64,000 nt of DNA from Ceratotherium simum simum (lineage: Eukaryota; Chordata; Mammalia; Perissodactyla; Rhinocerotidae): positions 3,943,088-4,007,087 of the forward strand of contig NW_004454240.1 in assembly GCF_000283155.1 (NCBI RefSeq), in the 5' to 3' direction. The position numbers and the translations under genes were made by a program. Positions within the stretch are counted from its first letter, which is position 1. Each line of letters begins with the position of its first letter. The notes under the pieces were generated by a model. The model saw nothing but the letters and a program-made list of their open reading frames with translations, searched no databases and had not been told where the DNA came from. Of this stretch, positions 1-11,020 are shown piece by piece.

Positions 1-98
1 GTCTCAGGGGTAATTTTTCCACGAGTAGTTGTAAATTGGCTGTGTCCACGGGAGGAGGTGAGTTCAGAGTCTGCCTACACCGCCATCTTGACTTCTCT
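1..98 (-). mobile_element. L1 5' terminus, antisense
   Basis: Read on the minus strand this begins near base 98 with GTCAAGATGGCGGTG, the typical start of an L1 5' UTR. It resembles the end of the L1 at 4396-4485. The rest of this L1 lies to the left of the window. It sits against an older L1 that continues at 99. Confidence 0.7.
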
Positions 99-692
99 AA
101 GAGAGTATTCTGATTACTTGTGATTGGTGTATTCAGATTCTCTATCTCTTCTCGATTCAGTTTGGGGAGGTTGTATGCTTCTAAGAATTTGTCCATTTCT
201 TCTAGATTATCCAATTTTTTGACGTATAGTTTTTCATAGTATTATAATCCTTTGTATTTCTGTGATATCTGTTGTAATTTCTGCTCTTTCATTTCTGAAT
301 TTATTTATTTGACCCTTCTCTCTTTTTTTCTTAGTGAATGTACCTAAAGGTTTGTCAATTTTGTTTCTCTTTTCAAAGAACCAGCTTTTGGTTTCATTGG
401 TCCTCTCTATTATTTTAGTGTCTATTTAATTTATTTTTGTTCCGATTTTTATTGTTGCCTTCCTTCTACTAGCTTCGGGCTTTGGTTGTTCTTTTTGTTA
501 TAGTGTTAGATTATTTATTTGAGATTTTTCTTGTTTCTTAAGGTAGGCCTGTATCAGTATAAACTTCCTTTTTAGTACTTTTGCTGCATCCCATAGATTT
601 TGGTATGTTATGTTTTCATTTTCATTTGTCTCCAGGTATTTTCTGATTTCTCCTGTCATTTCTTCCTTCATCCAATAGTTTTTCAGCAGCAC
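99..692 (-). mobile_element. L1 ORF2 fragment, antisense
   Basis: The minus strand carries decayed L1 ORF2 between the endonuclease and reverse transcriptase domains. The same stretch is recognisable at 18400-19000 and 53380-53770, including the thymine-rich copies of TTTCATAGTATT. Another L1 begins abruptly with its 3' poly-A (poly-T on +) at about 693. Stops and frameshifts are frequent. Confidence 0.75.
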
Positions 693-1118
693 GTTCTTTT
701 TTTTTTACTTTTTCAAATTTTTTATTTTTTTGTTTATTGTGGTAACATTGGTTTGTAATATTGTATAAATTTCAGGTGTACATCATTATGCTTCTATTTC
801 TGCATGGATTACATCATGTTCTCATGTTCACCACCCACCGACTAATTACAATCCATCACCACACACATGTGCCTAATTATCCCTTTTGCCCTCCTCCCCC
901 CCTTCCCCTCTGGTAACCACAAATCCAATCTCTGTCTCTATGTGTTTGTTTGTTATTGCTATTATCTACTACTTAATAAGTGAGATCATACGGTATTTGA
1001 CCTTCTCCCGCTGACTTATTTCACTTTGCATAATACCCTCGATGTCCATCCATGTTGTCACAAATGGCTGGATTTCATCGTGTCTTATGGCTGAGTAGTA
1101 TTCCATTGTGTATATATA

Positions 1119-1455
1119 TCACATCTTCTTTATCCATTCATCCCTTGATGGGCACTTAGGTTGCTTCCAAGTCTTGGCTATTGTGAACAATGCTGCAATG
1201 AACACAGGGGTGCATGTAGCCTTACACATTGGTGTTTTGATGTTCTTTGGATAAATACCCAACAGTGGAATAGCTGGATTGTATGATAGTTCTATCCTTA
1301 ATTTTTTGAGGAATCTCCATACTGTTTTCCATAGTGGCTGCACCAGTTTACACTCCCACCAGCAGTGTATGAGAGTCTCCTTCTCTCCACATCCTCTCCA
1401 ACACTTGTTGTTTCCTGTCTTGTTAATTATAGCCATTCTGATGGGCGTGAGGTGA
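1119..1455 (-). pseudogene. L1 ORF2 C-terminal fragment
   Basis: Minus-strand translation gives the L1 ORF2 cysteine-rich C-terminal signature, including [20 protein letters not shown], and then PLLGIYPKN. In intact L1s this lies after the reverse transcriptase domain. The open frame continues upstream into sequence that is not ORF2, because of the deletion junction at 1456-1477. It has no start of its own and is a relic. Confidence 0.8.
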
Positions 1456-1477
1456 TATGCCACGGGGCCGACCCTCT
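1456..1477 (-). other. Possible ERE end at an L1 deletion junction
   Basis: Between L1 ORF2 and L1 sequence from near the ORF1/ORF2 boundary lies GCCACGGGGCCGACCC. This resembles the 5' end of an ERE in minus orientation (compare GCCACGGGGCCGGCCC at 49132-49147). The rest of an ERE is missing. The reading as an ERE remnant left by deletion is an inference from about 20 bases. Confidence 0.45.
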
Positions 1478-1796
1478 TCCTTTGTGGTTTGATGGCTTTC
1501 TTTAGTAGTATTATGTTTGGGATACTTTTATTAATGTTTTGTGTATTTATTATAGGTTTCTGGTTTATGATTACCATGACGTTCATATAATAACCTACAT
1601 ATATAGCAATCTGTATTAAGTTGATTGTCTCAGAAGTTTGACCTCTTTGTAAAAGCTCTACTCTTTTACTCTCCTCCTCCTGCATTTTATGTTTTTGATA
1701 TCATATCTAACCTCTTTTTTGTGCGTTCACATCCGTTACTATCTTATCATGGAAATAGATGTTTTTTCCTACTTGTGGTATTCTGTCCCCCCCTCC

Positions 1797-2036
1797 TTTT
1801 TTTTTTGGTGAGGAAGATCGGCCCTGCGCTAACATCTGCCAATCCTCCTCATTTTGCTGAGGAAGACTGGCCCTGGGCTAACATCCATGCCCATCTTCCT
1901 CCACTTTATATGGGACGCTGCCACAGCGTGGCTTAGCTAAGTGGTGCGTCAGTGCGTGCCCAGCATCCGAACCGGCGAACCCTGGGCCGCTGCAGCAGAG
2001 CGTGCACACTTAACTGCTTGTGCCACCGGGCTGCCC
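1797..2036 (-). mobile_element. ERE SINE (short form)
   Basis: A tRNA-derived ERE in minus orientation. The + strand reads oligo-T, GGTGAGGAAGATCGGCCC, then the short-form body with CCACTTTATATGGGACG, and ends CCGGGCTGCCCCC. It interrupts an antisense L1 just downstream of that L1's ORF1. No clean target duplication was resolved. Confidence 0.9.
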
Positions 2037-2059
2037 CCACTTTGCCCCTTAAATAAGTC

Positions 2060-2900
2060 CCTTTAGCATTTCTTGGAGGACTGGTTTATTGCTGTTAATC
2101 TCCTTTAATTTTTGCTTGTCTGGGAAACTCTTTATCTCTCCTTCCATTCTGAATGATAACCTTGCCAGGTAGAGTATTATCGGGTATAGTTTTTTTCCTT
2201 TTAGCACTTTAAATATATCATGCCACTCTCTTCTAGCCTGTAAGGTTTCTGCTGAGGAGTCAGCTGATAGTCTTATGGGATTTCCTTTGTATGTAACTTG
2301 CTGCCTTTATCTTGCAGCATTTAGCATTCTCTCTTTATCTTTAATTCTGGACATTTTAATTATGATGTGTCTTGGTTTGAGCCTCTTTGGGTTTATCTTT
2401 TTTGGTGTTCTCTGTGCTTCCTCTACTAGGATGTCTCTTTCTTTCCTTAGGTTAGGAAAGTTTTCAGCTGTTATTTCTTCAAACAGATTCTCTATCCCTT
2501 TGTCTTGCTCTTCTCATTCTGGGACATCTGTGACACGGATGTTAGTGCAGTTGATGTTGTCCCAGAGGTCCCTTAGACTGTCCTCGTTCTTTTTAATTTA
2601 TTTTCCTTTACCTGTTCAGCTTGGGTGATTTCCTCTAATCTTTTGGCCAGCCCGCTGATCCATTCTTCTGTAACATCTTCTCTGGTTTTGAGTCCCTCTA
2701 GTGAGTTTTTTATTTCCAGTTTTGTATTCTTCATTCCTGATTGGTTCTTTTTTATATTTTCCAATTCTTTGTTGACTCTCTCCCTGAGTTCATCCATTCT
2801 TCTCCCAAGATCAGTGAGCATCCTTTTGACAGTCTGTTTGAATTATTTGTCAGTTAGCTTGCTCATTTCTGTTCCATTAATTCTTTTTCTGGGTTTTTGC
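2060..2900 (-). pseudogene. L1 ORF1 relic
   Basis: The minus strand encodes a recognisable L1 ORF1 protein, the RNA-binding trimeric chaperone of L1 retrotransposition. An N-terminal coiled-coil segment (82 codons open at 2573-2821, with MDELRERVNKELENIKKNQS) is followed, after a frame break near 2570, by RNA-binding-domain sequence ending near QEMLKGLI. In-frame stops and frameshifts make it non-functional. Confidence 0.75.
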
Positions 2901-3320
2901 CCTGTTTCTTTACTTGGAATGTATTCCTTTGCCTCCTCATTTTTCCTCTTTCTCTGTGTGTATATCTATGCATTAGGTATGTCAGCTATGTCTCCTGATC
3001 TTGGTGAAGTGGCCTTATGTAAGAGGTGCCTTATGAGGCCCAGCAGTGTGCTTCCCACTTGTCACCAGTTCCAAATATTCCAGGCGTGACCCCTGTGCAT
3101 GCTATGTGTGTCCTTCTGTTGTATCAGGGTTGTTCTTGCTGTAGGTACCCAGGGAGTCTGGGATGTCCCTCTGGCTGGCTGTTTGTAACGCTCACTGGTG
3201 TGTGGCTGCTATGGACCCTTCAGTCTCTTTATCAGGTGTGGGGCCTGCACAGTTGGCTGCAAGGTCTAATAGCACATTCCTATTGCAGTTTTTCTGTTAA
3301 GCGAGTAGGCCTCCAGCATG

Positions 3321-3360
3321 GCTGGTCGTTAGGCTCAAGGGCTGGTCGTTAGGCTCAAGG
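3321..3360. repeat. Perfect 20-bp tandem duplication
   Basis: GCTGGTCGTTAGGCTCAAGG occurs twice in direct succession, with no mismatch, inside the 5' UTR of the antisense L1. It is probably a local slippage or duplication event of fairly recent date. Confidence 0.95.
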
Positions 3361-4485
3361 GCTTACAATTGCTGTAGGCCTCTGGCCTACAAGGCTGTTG
3401 TCAGCTCTCTCGGGATTGCAGCTGGGTGAGGCTGGTGCTGGACAAGGGAGCACCCCATTGTTTCAGGCTTTGGAAGGTGGGGCCAATCCCTTATGTGGCT
3501 GTTTGTGAAGCGTAAGTCATCTTCAGCTGACAAGCCCCACCGTTCACAGGGTCACACACACTGTTAACACAGTCCTGGTGCATGCATGTGCCCTGACCCC
3601 CTGAAGTGGACCCAGTCATCCCACTGTAAAGGCCCTGCACACCCCACCCGTTACTTGTGCACGTCTTGCCCTGCTGAGGTGGACCCACTTGCCTGGCTGC
3701 AGTGAATCCAGTAACCTAGCCTATGCAGGCCCACAAGTTGCTGGAGGGCCTCCTGTTGGGTTTCGCCCAGTCTCTAGGGGGGCTGCCTTCCCTGACTGAG
3801 CCGGATTAAATCAGTGCTATAGTGGGTGGGGTAGACCCTGAGAGGCCAGGGGAAGAACTCCAATGGCATCTGCCAGCGTCTGTGTCAGCACACCTACAGC
3901 AGGTCACAGCAGTCACTGCCACCAACATCTCAGTCCCTGGGAAGGTCTCACCTCTCACTGAGATGCACCCAGAGTCTATCAGGTGAGTCTCTTTTCACCA
4001 AAGGACTGTACACCTTTCTTTCTGGTGATTTTAGCTTGCTTTCCAAAATGGGTGAATTTGTGCATGGGCGCTTTAAGAGCTGTTTTTTTTCCCCTTATGT
4101 CTGCTAGCTTTTCTGGGGGTATTCCATGTTGTTGTTAGTAGCGAGCAAGGTCGGATATTATGATACTCATCTCGATTGTGCTGGGTCCAAAAAATGCTTA
4201 TAGCAGTAACGCTCCACTGCTCAGGTCCCTCACTCCTCCAGGGAAGGCTCCATACCTTTGGATTGCTCCTGGATGGCCGTGAAGCACTGCAGCTTGCTAA
4301 GGTGGCTTTTTCCTCTCCAGAAGGGAATTTCTGCCTCTTCCACTTCAGTCAGGAGTGTGGCTTGTTGCAGGGGTTCCTCTTAGCCAGTTTTCCATTCTCT
4401 CTCAGGGTAGTTGTTCCAAGAGTAGTTGTAGATCTGTTGTGTCTGTGGGAGGAGACGAGTTCAAAATCTGCCTGTGCCAACATCT

Positions 4486-6952
4486 TTACACCAACCTCTG
4501 TATGTTTTTTTATAGATGCCTTTTATCAGGTTGAGGAAGTTTCCTCTATTCCTAGTTTGTTGAGTGTTTTAATAAGGAAAATTGTTGAATTTTGTCAAAT
4601 ATTTTATCTGTATCAACTGAGGTGATCATGTGATTTATCTCCTTTATTCTGTTGGTGTGATGTATTACGTTGATTTTCATATGTTGAACCAACCTTGCAT
4701 TTTTAGGGTAAATCCCACTTGGTCATGATATATAATCCATTTTATGTGTTGCTGGAATCAGTTTGCTGTTTGTTGTTGTTGTTGTTGTTATTGAGGGTTT
4801 AGCTTTTATATTTATAAGGGTTTCTTTTCTGGTGCCTTTATATTTATAAGAGTTTCTTTTCTGTTGATGACTTTCTTTTTATATCAGGGTAATATTGGCC
4901 TTATAGAATGAGTTGGGAAGTGTTCTTTTTTCTTCAATATTTTTAGACTAGTTTTACTTAAGAAGTTTTATTAATTCTTATTAAATGTTTGGTAGAATTC
5001 ACCAGTGAAGCTATCTGGGCCTGAGCTTTTCTTTACGGGATGTTTTAAAATTACAAATTTCATCTCATAAGAATTATAAATTTAATCTCCAAATATACCT
5101 GTTATAGGTAAAATTAGATTTTCTGTTTTTTCTTGAGTTAATTTTGGCAGTTTGTATTTTTCGAAGAGTTTGTGCATTCCATGTAAGTTATCTAATTTTT
5201 GGCATACATAGTACTCTCTAATAATTACTTTTATTTCTATAAGATTGTAGTAATATTCTTTCTTTTGGTCCTGATTTTGGTTATTTGAGCTTTCTATCTT
5301 TTTTCTTGGTTTGTCTAGCTAAAGATTTGTCAATCTTGTTAATTTCTTTAAAAAAGTAACTTTTTTTTCTGTATTTCATTTATACCCTCTCTAATCTTTA
5401 CTATTTCCTTGCTAATACTTGCTTTAGGTTTATTTTGTTCTTCTCTTTCCAGTGTCTTAAGAGAGAATATTAGGTTAATAATTTGAGATCTTTCTTTTTT
5501 TTCATATAAGCATTTGTATCTATAAATGTCACTGTAAGCACTGCTTATGTACATGCCCCAAGTTTTTGTGTGTTGTGTCTTCATTTTCATTCATCTCAAG
5601 ATATTTTCTAATTTCCTGTTTTACCCATTTACTACTTAGTAGTGTGTTTATTTTCCATGTATTTGTAAATTTCTCAACTTTATTTCCATAATTAATTTCT
5701 AATATCACTCCATGTGTACATAGAACACACTTTCTATGGTATCAATTCTTTCAAACCTATTGAGGCTTTTTTTATGGACTAGCATATAGTCTATCTTGGA
5801 GAATATTGTAAGTGCACTTGAGAAGAATGTGTATTCTGCTGTTGTTGGATGCACTGTTCTCTAGATATATGTTAGGTCTAATTAGTTTATGCTGTTCTCC
5901 AAGTCTATTTTTTTTTTTTTTGGTGAGGAAGATCAGCCCTGAGCTAACATCCCTGCTAATCCTCCTTTATTTGCTGAGAAAGACCGGCTCTGACCTAACA
6001 TCTATTGCCAATCCTCCTTTTTTCCCCCCAAAGCCCCAGTAGATAGTTGTATGTCATAGTTGCACATCCTTCTAGTTACTGTATGTGGGACGTGGCCTCA
6101 GCATGGCTGGAGAAGCAATGTGTCGGTGCGCGCCCGGGATCCGAACCCGGGCTGCCAGTAGCGGAGCACACGCACTTAACCGCTAAGCCACAGGGCCGGC
6201 CCTGTTGTCCAAGTCTTATATTTCTTTATTGATTCATATATTTTGGGGGTTTCATTTTTGTTAGGTGCATATATGTTTATAATTGTTAAACCTTCCTGAT
6301 GGATTGGCCCTTTTATCATTATAAAATGTCCTTTATTTCCAGTATCACTTTTTGCTTTGGAATCTGTTTTGTCTGATGCTTATACAGCCACTAAAGCTTT
6401 CTCATATCTTTTTCATCTTTTTACTTTCGACTTATTTGTATCTTTGAATGTAATATTATTTCCTGTAGACAGTATACAGTTGGATTTTTAAAAAAAAGTC
6501 TATTTTGTCACTCACTGTCTTTTGATTGGGTAATTTAATCAATTAATATTTAATGTTATTATTGATATAGTTGGATTTATGACTGCCGTCTTAGTTTTTT
6601 TATGTCTCATGTCTTTTTGTTCATATATTCATTTACTGATTTCTTTTGTTTTAAATATTATTATTTTTATTATTGTTATACATATTACATCTATATATGT
6701 AGGAATCCCAGAATACATTGTTCTATTAATTACTTTAGAAGATTTTATGTCCTTTAGAGAAGTTGAGAGAGGAATGAAGAATAGGTGTAGATTTATAGAG
6801 TTTGTTATATTAACCGTCTTGGGTGCAATTTCTGGTTCCCTTCATTTCATTTTGTGGATTTAGTTACCATTTTGTGTCATTTTCTTACTCCATTATAGCT
6901 TTGCTTTCACCAACGTCCTTTGTGATTTTATTGTAAAATATATTATGTTTCT
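4486..6952 (-). mobile_element. Old L1, antisense (first part)
   Basis: Heavily mutated L1 ORF2 on the minus strand, running from reverse transcriptase-like sequence (4490-5000) through the endonuclease region (about 5600-5880), then past an ERE toward the ORF2/ORF1 boundary (6202-6880). The same L1 seems to continue after the ERE at 6953-7200. A (GTT)n run lies at about 4768-4789, and an imperfect local duplication of about 33 bases lies at about 4806-4870. Confidence 0.7.
5907..6201 (-). mobile_element. ERE SINE (long composite form)
   Basis: Minus orientation. The body contains the CCCCAGTAGATAGTTGTATG segment of the long form, and the element ends GGGCCGGC. It is flanked by target duplications CTGTTCTCCAAGTCT (5892-5906) and CTGTTGTCCAAGTCT (6202-6216), one mismatch in 15. 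The host sequence is the old antisense L1. Confidence 0.95.
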
Positions 6953-7200
6953 GGGGCCAGCCTGGTGGCCTAGCGGTTAAGTTTGCACGCTCCACTTCAG
7001 TGGCCCGGGGTTCCCAGGTTTGGATCCTGGGCATGGACCTACACACCGCTCATCAAGCCATGCTGTGGCGGCATCCCACATACAAAATGAAGGAAGATGG
7101 GCACCGATGTTAGCTCAGGGCTAATCTTCGTCAGCAACAAGAGGAAGATTGGCAACAGTTGTTAACTCAGGGCCAATCTTTATCACCAAAAAATATATAT
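6953..7200 (+). mobile_element. ERE SINE (short form), sense
   Basis: One of three + strand EREs. It starts GGGGCCAGCC, carries the tRNA-like AGCGGTTAAG box and ends in an A/AT-rich tail. Near-identical target duplications are TTATGTTTCT (6943-6952) and TAATGTTTCT (7202-7211). Confidence 0.92.
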
Positions 7201-7211
7201 ATAATGTTTCT

Positions 7212-7460
7212 TTATGTTACAGACCTCAAAATACAACTATGTACATATGGTTTTACACAATTGCTTTCTATGTCAGTTAAGAGAAGAAAGGAGAAGTATG
7301 CATTTATACTCTCTTTTATAGTTACATAATTACTTTTGTAAGAGATCTCAGTTTTTCATGTGAATTTGAATTACTGTCTATCACCATTGCTTTTAGCCTG
7401 AAGAAGTCCTTTAATATTTCTTGTAAAATGAGTCTGCTGGCAAAGGCTTCTCTCAGTAGA
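7212..7460 (-). mobile_element. Old L1, antisense (continuation)
   Basis: Similarity to the L1 ORF1 region resumes after the ERE, with wording such as CTTTAATATTTCTTGTAAAA that parallels 2060-2090 on the same strand. It fades near 7460. 7460-7523 may be a MER5-type fragment. Confidence 0.5.
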
Positions 7461-7531
7461 ACTGGATCTCATCCTATGCAATTAAAACCAGCATCTCTGA
7501 GGGTGGAGCCCGGCAAAGGTATGGCATAGAC

Positions 7532-7726
7532 CGGTAGTTCTCAAACTGTGGTCCCTAGACCAGCAGCATTAACATCAACTGGCAAAATATTAGAAATGCA
7601 AGTTCTTAGACACCTCCCCACAACTACTGAATCAGAAACTGTGTGGATCCGGGCACAGTAGATTGTGTTTTAAGAAGCTCCATCTCTCCATTGATTCTGA
7701 TGCACTTTGAAGTTTGAGAACCACTG
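7532..7726. mobile_element. MER5-like hAT DNA transposon
   Basis: A short non-autonomous hAT (Charlie-group) element. Its imperfect terminal inverted repeats are CGGTAGTTCTCAAAC at the left and GTTTGAGAACCACTG at the right. Probable 8-base target duplications, as expected of hAT, are GCATAGAC (7524-7531) and GCATAGGG (7727-7734), two mismatches. Confidence 0.8.
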
Positions 7727-7974
7727 GCATAGGGAAAGAGCACTGTTGACTTTGGGATCTGAGGACTTCCTGTGAATCTTGGAGCTATCACTGGCTAGCT
7801 CTGGGGTGATGCTGAGTAACTTTCTTATCTCTTCTGAGCACCCTTTACCTTTTTTTTTAAAGGAGAAGAAGTATATTAGTTCTAACTCACACTAATCAGA
7901 GAGTTTATGTCAAAGCCCCTTTGTAAACTATTATGCCTGTATGCACATGTAAGGCATCATCATGAGCAGGGGAA

Positions 7975-8300
7975 ACTACAATTGATTGAGCATCTGTTCT
8001 GGGCCAGGAACTCTGTATACAGTCATGCATCCTTTAATGATGGGGATATATTCTTAGAAATGTATCATTAGGTGATTTTGTCGTGTAAACATCATAAGTA
8101 TACATATACAAACCTAGATGGCATAGCCTACTACACATCTAGGCTCTATGGTACTAATCTTATGGGACCACCATCGTATATACAGTCCATCACTGAGTAA
8201 AACTTTGTCATTATGCAGTGAATGACTGTATGTTATCTCATTTAGTCCTTAACCACTTTATAAGTAGTGGTAGAATTATTTAGCAGTCCCATCTATTTTC
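7975..8300 (-). repeat. MIR SINE split by a DNA transposon
   Basis: The left part (7975-8019) reads TTGATTGAGCATCTGTTCTG and GGGCCAGGAACTCTG. The right part (8229-8300) resumes TTATCTCATTTAGTCCTTAA. Together they match the 3' half of MIR in minus orientation. The element at 8020-8228 has inserted into it. Confidence 0.65.
8020..8228 (+). mobile_element. Tc1/mariner (Tigger-type) short element
   Basis: A roughly 209-base non-autonomous element beginning CAGTCATGCAT and ending AATGACTG. It is flanked by TA on both sides (8018-8019, 8229-8230), the expected target duplication for Tc1/mariner elements. A second, oppositely oriented copy of nearly the same length is at 43278-43487. Confidence 0.75.
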
Positions 8301-8952
8301 CAACTATATTGGAATCCAAACATTGAAATTCAGTTACATAAAAGCTAACTACCTCAAATCCATCTATATCAAAATCTAACTATATAAATATCCATTTATA
8401 TCAAAATCCGACAGGAAAGCTAGACAGGAATGGTGTCTATTAAAATACTAAGAGCATTTTGTTGCACTCTCTCACCTCCTCACCAAGAAAAGCACACAAT
8501 CAGGTCTTGTCCTATCAGTGGCTAGAGCCTGTTAACACTTATCTCTGACACTACACTAGTTACTACTGTGATGTAGGGGAAATCATGCTTGCTCCCTGGA
8601 CTTCAATCTTTTCATTTTAAAATAGACAGTACTGCCAAAAAATCTTTAAAATATCCTTTCCACTTTAATGTGTTAGTTTAAGATGTGCTGGTAGCTGAAA
8701 TTTAGTGATTGTTCAAAGCTATAAGAACTGCTTTCCTAGTGAACTTTAAGAAGTAGAGAAGCAGCTCTCTTTCTGGATTGGATTAACTATTAGCATCAAT
8801 ATCAGATTAGGACTGATTGGATTGTATTGGACTGGATTAGAAAATGCTGGTTGAATTAGAGAAAATTTCCGTGTCAATATTGGTCCTTAGGAGTGTGATT
8901 AGAGGCTCTTAAAAGTCAGGCCAGGGTGTTATTCTCAAATTAATGGCGTTTA
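8301..8952. other. Unassigned intronic sequence
   Basis: No gene or named repeat recognised. A short stretch at 8770-8850 is loosely rich in GGATT/GATTGGATT words. Confidence 0.5.
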
Positions 8953-9402
8953 TGGTAATTTCCCCTTATCCTCAGTTTTGCTTTCCATGGTTTCAGTTGC
9001 CCGGAAGCGGATGCTCCTCCTTCTGACATATCGTCAGGTCAATAGTACCCTAACACTAGGTCACAATACCTACCTCATTCACTCCACTTCATCTCAAAAT
9101 GTAGGCATTTTATTTTCTCACATCATCACAGGAAGAAGGAGGGTGAGTAGAGTACAATAAGATATTTTGAGAGAGAGACCACATTCACATAACTTTTATT
9201 ACAGTATATTGTTACAATTGTTCTATTTTTTATTAGTTATTTTTATTAATCTCTTACTGTGCTTAATTTATGAATTAAACTTTATCATGCATATCTATGT
9301 ATAAGAAAAAACATAGTATATATAGAGTTTGGTACTATCCGCAGTTTCAGACATCCACTTGGGGTCTTGGAATGTATCCCTGTGGATATGGGGGGACTAA
9401 TG
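8953..9402. mobile_element. Tigger-like (pogo group) DNA transposon
   Basis: The left end TTCCCCTTATCCTCAGTTTTG, minus its first base, and the right end ATGGGGGGACTAATG match the ends of Tigger-type elements. A TA follows at 9403-9404. The interior is internally deleted and carries no transposase frame. The 60-codon open frame across 8978-9160 is accidental. Confidence 0.65.
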
Positions 9403-10530
9403 TATTTGTTTTCTGAGAGAGAGGTACTCTGTGAATGTGAACATTATACGTATTTTTTTATAGCACTTTCATATGTGGGGGGGTGAGTGTGTGTATGTGT
9501 GTGTGTACACGTGTATATGCTTTAAAGTACCAATTTTATTGGCTGCATATTATTACATTATACCACACTTACATGCATTTATTGGCCACCATTATATGTA
9601 ATGTAATTGTGATTTAACAGGGGCTAGAATGTGAACTTGAAGTTGCAGCATTTTCATTCCTTTCTCTGTAAGTTTGAATGGACCTAGAAGCTAGCCAGTG
9701 ATGGAGTAGTCAGTCTCTGAAGAATATTGCCTTCCTGTGCTAAAGAAACAAATTTGCTCCCAAGGGACATTTGCTATTATTCCTGTATCCAGGCAGCAGA
9801 ATCTGTTTGCTTCACCTCCTATAGGTCTGTGTACAGGCATAGCAGCAGCCTAAGTTCTTAATGCTTTGAGGACTTTAAGCTCTCTGCTTTTTAAAAAAAG
9901 AAATTTTCACAAATGACCAATTAGAGTAGGAGAAATGGTGGGGAGGTTATAAAGATTCCCTCTGTCCTTTTTGGCTCAGAAATCTCCTGCCTTGTTCTCT
10001 CAAAGGCTGTCTTTTACCGAGGCTCTGCCAAGGAGAACTGGAGTTTTTCCTTGGGAATCAGAGAAAGGCTCAGTACTCAGTAAATCTGAAAAAGACAAGC
10101 TTTTCAGATGTTAATAAGGCTACCCAGGACCCAGGAAACTCTGCAGTCTGGGGGGCAGATTACATACCCAAGCAGTATAACCTTTCACTGGGCTGTAGCC
10201 AGATTCTTACTAATGGTGACAATTTTAAGAAAGGATCACAAAGGTAGAATTCCCCCAGAGGGCATCATTCTGAACTTGGAATTCAATACAACTTCCAAAA
10301 GTCACAGCAAGCAAAAAAACACTGGCAACATCAGGCGCCTATTTGGGTGCCAAGTTTTCCCATTTTCTTTGGGTTTCTCTATGTCTCTAACCTCAGCAGC
10401 TAGTAAGTGCTGAGCTGCTAATTGCTGCCACAAACGTCGTGTAGCAAACTTGGGGAAAAAGAAGTTCTCTGCTTTGAAAAGAGCACAGGAGCCACAGGGA
10501 AAAGCCAATTACTTATTTTCATTATTATTA
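9403..10530. other. Mostly unique intronic sequence
   Basis: Starts with a G-run followed by a GT-rich microsatellite (about 9477-9515). The rest, to about 10530, shows no named repeat. Its open frames (for example 101 codons at 10108-10413) have no recognisable domain and no splice context. It is one of the longest repeat-poor stretches of the intron here and could hold conserved non-coding sequence; I cannot test that. Confidence 0.5.
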
Positions 10531-11020
10531 TTACTGCTACTATTAATGCAAATTTTAAAAGTACAGAGAGTCATATAATAAACATCATTGTACCTACCCC
10601 CAAAGATGAAGATTTTGTCATGTTTGCTTCATTGCTTTCTTTCTCTACAAAATCATTATAGAGGTAGTGAAGTTGGCTTTTACCCCTCTCTCTAATCCTC
10701 AACAGAGGCTACTATAATCCTGAATTGGGTGTGTATCCTTGGCCATATTCTAGGAGATCTATATCTATATCTATATCTAAATCTAAATCTATAGATATAG
10801 ATACAGATACCAATATATACGTATACATATATATCTATATATATATGAGAGATATAGAATTGTTTTATATATTTAAAATTTTTCCACAAGTGGAATCATG
10901 CCATGTGTACCATTGAACTTAATTTTTTTCACTCGGTATTATTTCTTTTAGATGTTTCCATGTTGATATACATGGATGTAATTTATTCACTTTTAATACT
11001 GAATAGTATTTCTGTTATGA
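10530..11020 (-). mobile_element. Probable old L1-like 3' fragment
   Basis: Wording such as AATAAACATCATTGTACC followed by GAATAGTATTTCTGTTATG resembles the 3' UTR and ORF2 end of ancient mammalian L1s in minus orientation. It is interrupted by the TATATC/TAGATA microsatellite at 10757-10850. Subfamily not asserted. Confidence 0.4.
10757..10850. repeat. Self-complementary AT-rich microsatellite
   Basis: A run of ATATCT and AAATCT units (10757-10792) is followed at once by the complementary units TAGATATAGATACAGAT (10791-10808), then by TATA-rich repeats. The two halves can pair as a hairpin. Microsatellites of this kind are usually length-polymorphic. Confidence 0.85.

Larger units (their letters stand above)
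693..4485 (-). mobile_element. L1 with ORF2 largely deleted, antisense
   Basis: On the minus strand the order is 5' UTR (about 4485-2900, relatively GC-rich), ORF1 (about 2900-2060), a short stretch, then only the C-terminal part of ORF2 (about 1455-1119) and the 3' UTR ending at 693. The central several kilobases of ORF2, including the reverse transcriptase, are absent. The join at 1456-1477 resembles the end of an ERE. A complete ERE interrupts the element at 1797-2036. The 5' UTR contains a perfect 20-base tandem duplication (3321-3340, 3341-3360). Confidence 0.8.

Noticed and set aside
4176..4625. A 149-codon + strand open frame
   Set aside because: Antisense reading of an L1 5' UTR and its junction with another L1; no recognisable protein.
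10108..10413. A 101-codon + strand frame in unique sequence
   Set aside because: No domain, low-complexity-free but unfamiliar protein, and no convincing acceptor/donor pair around it.
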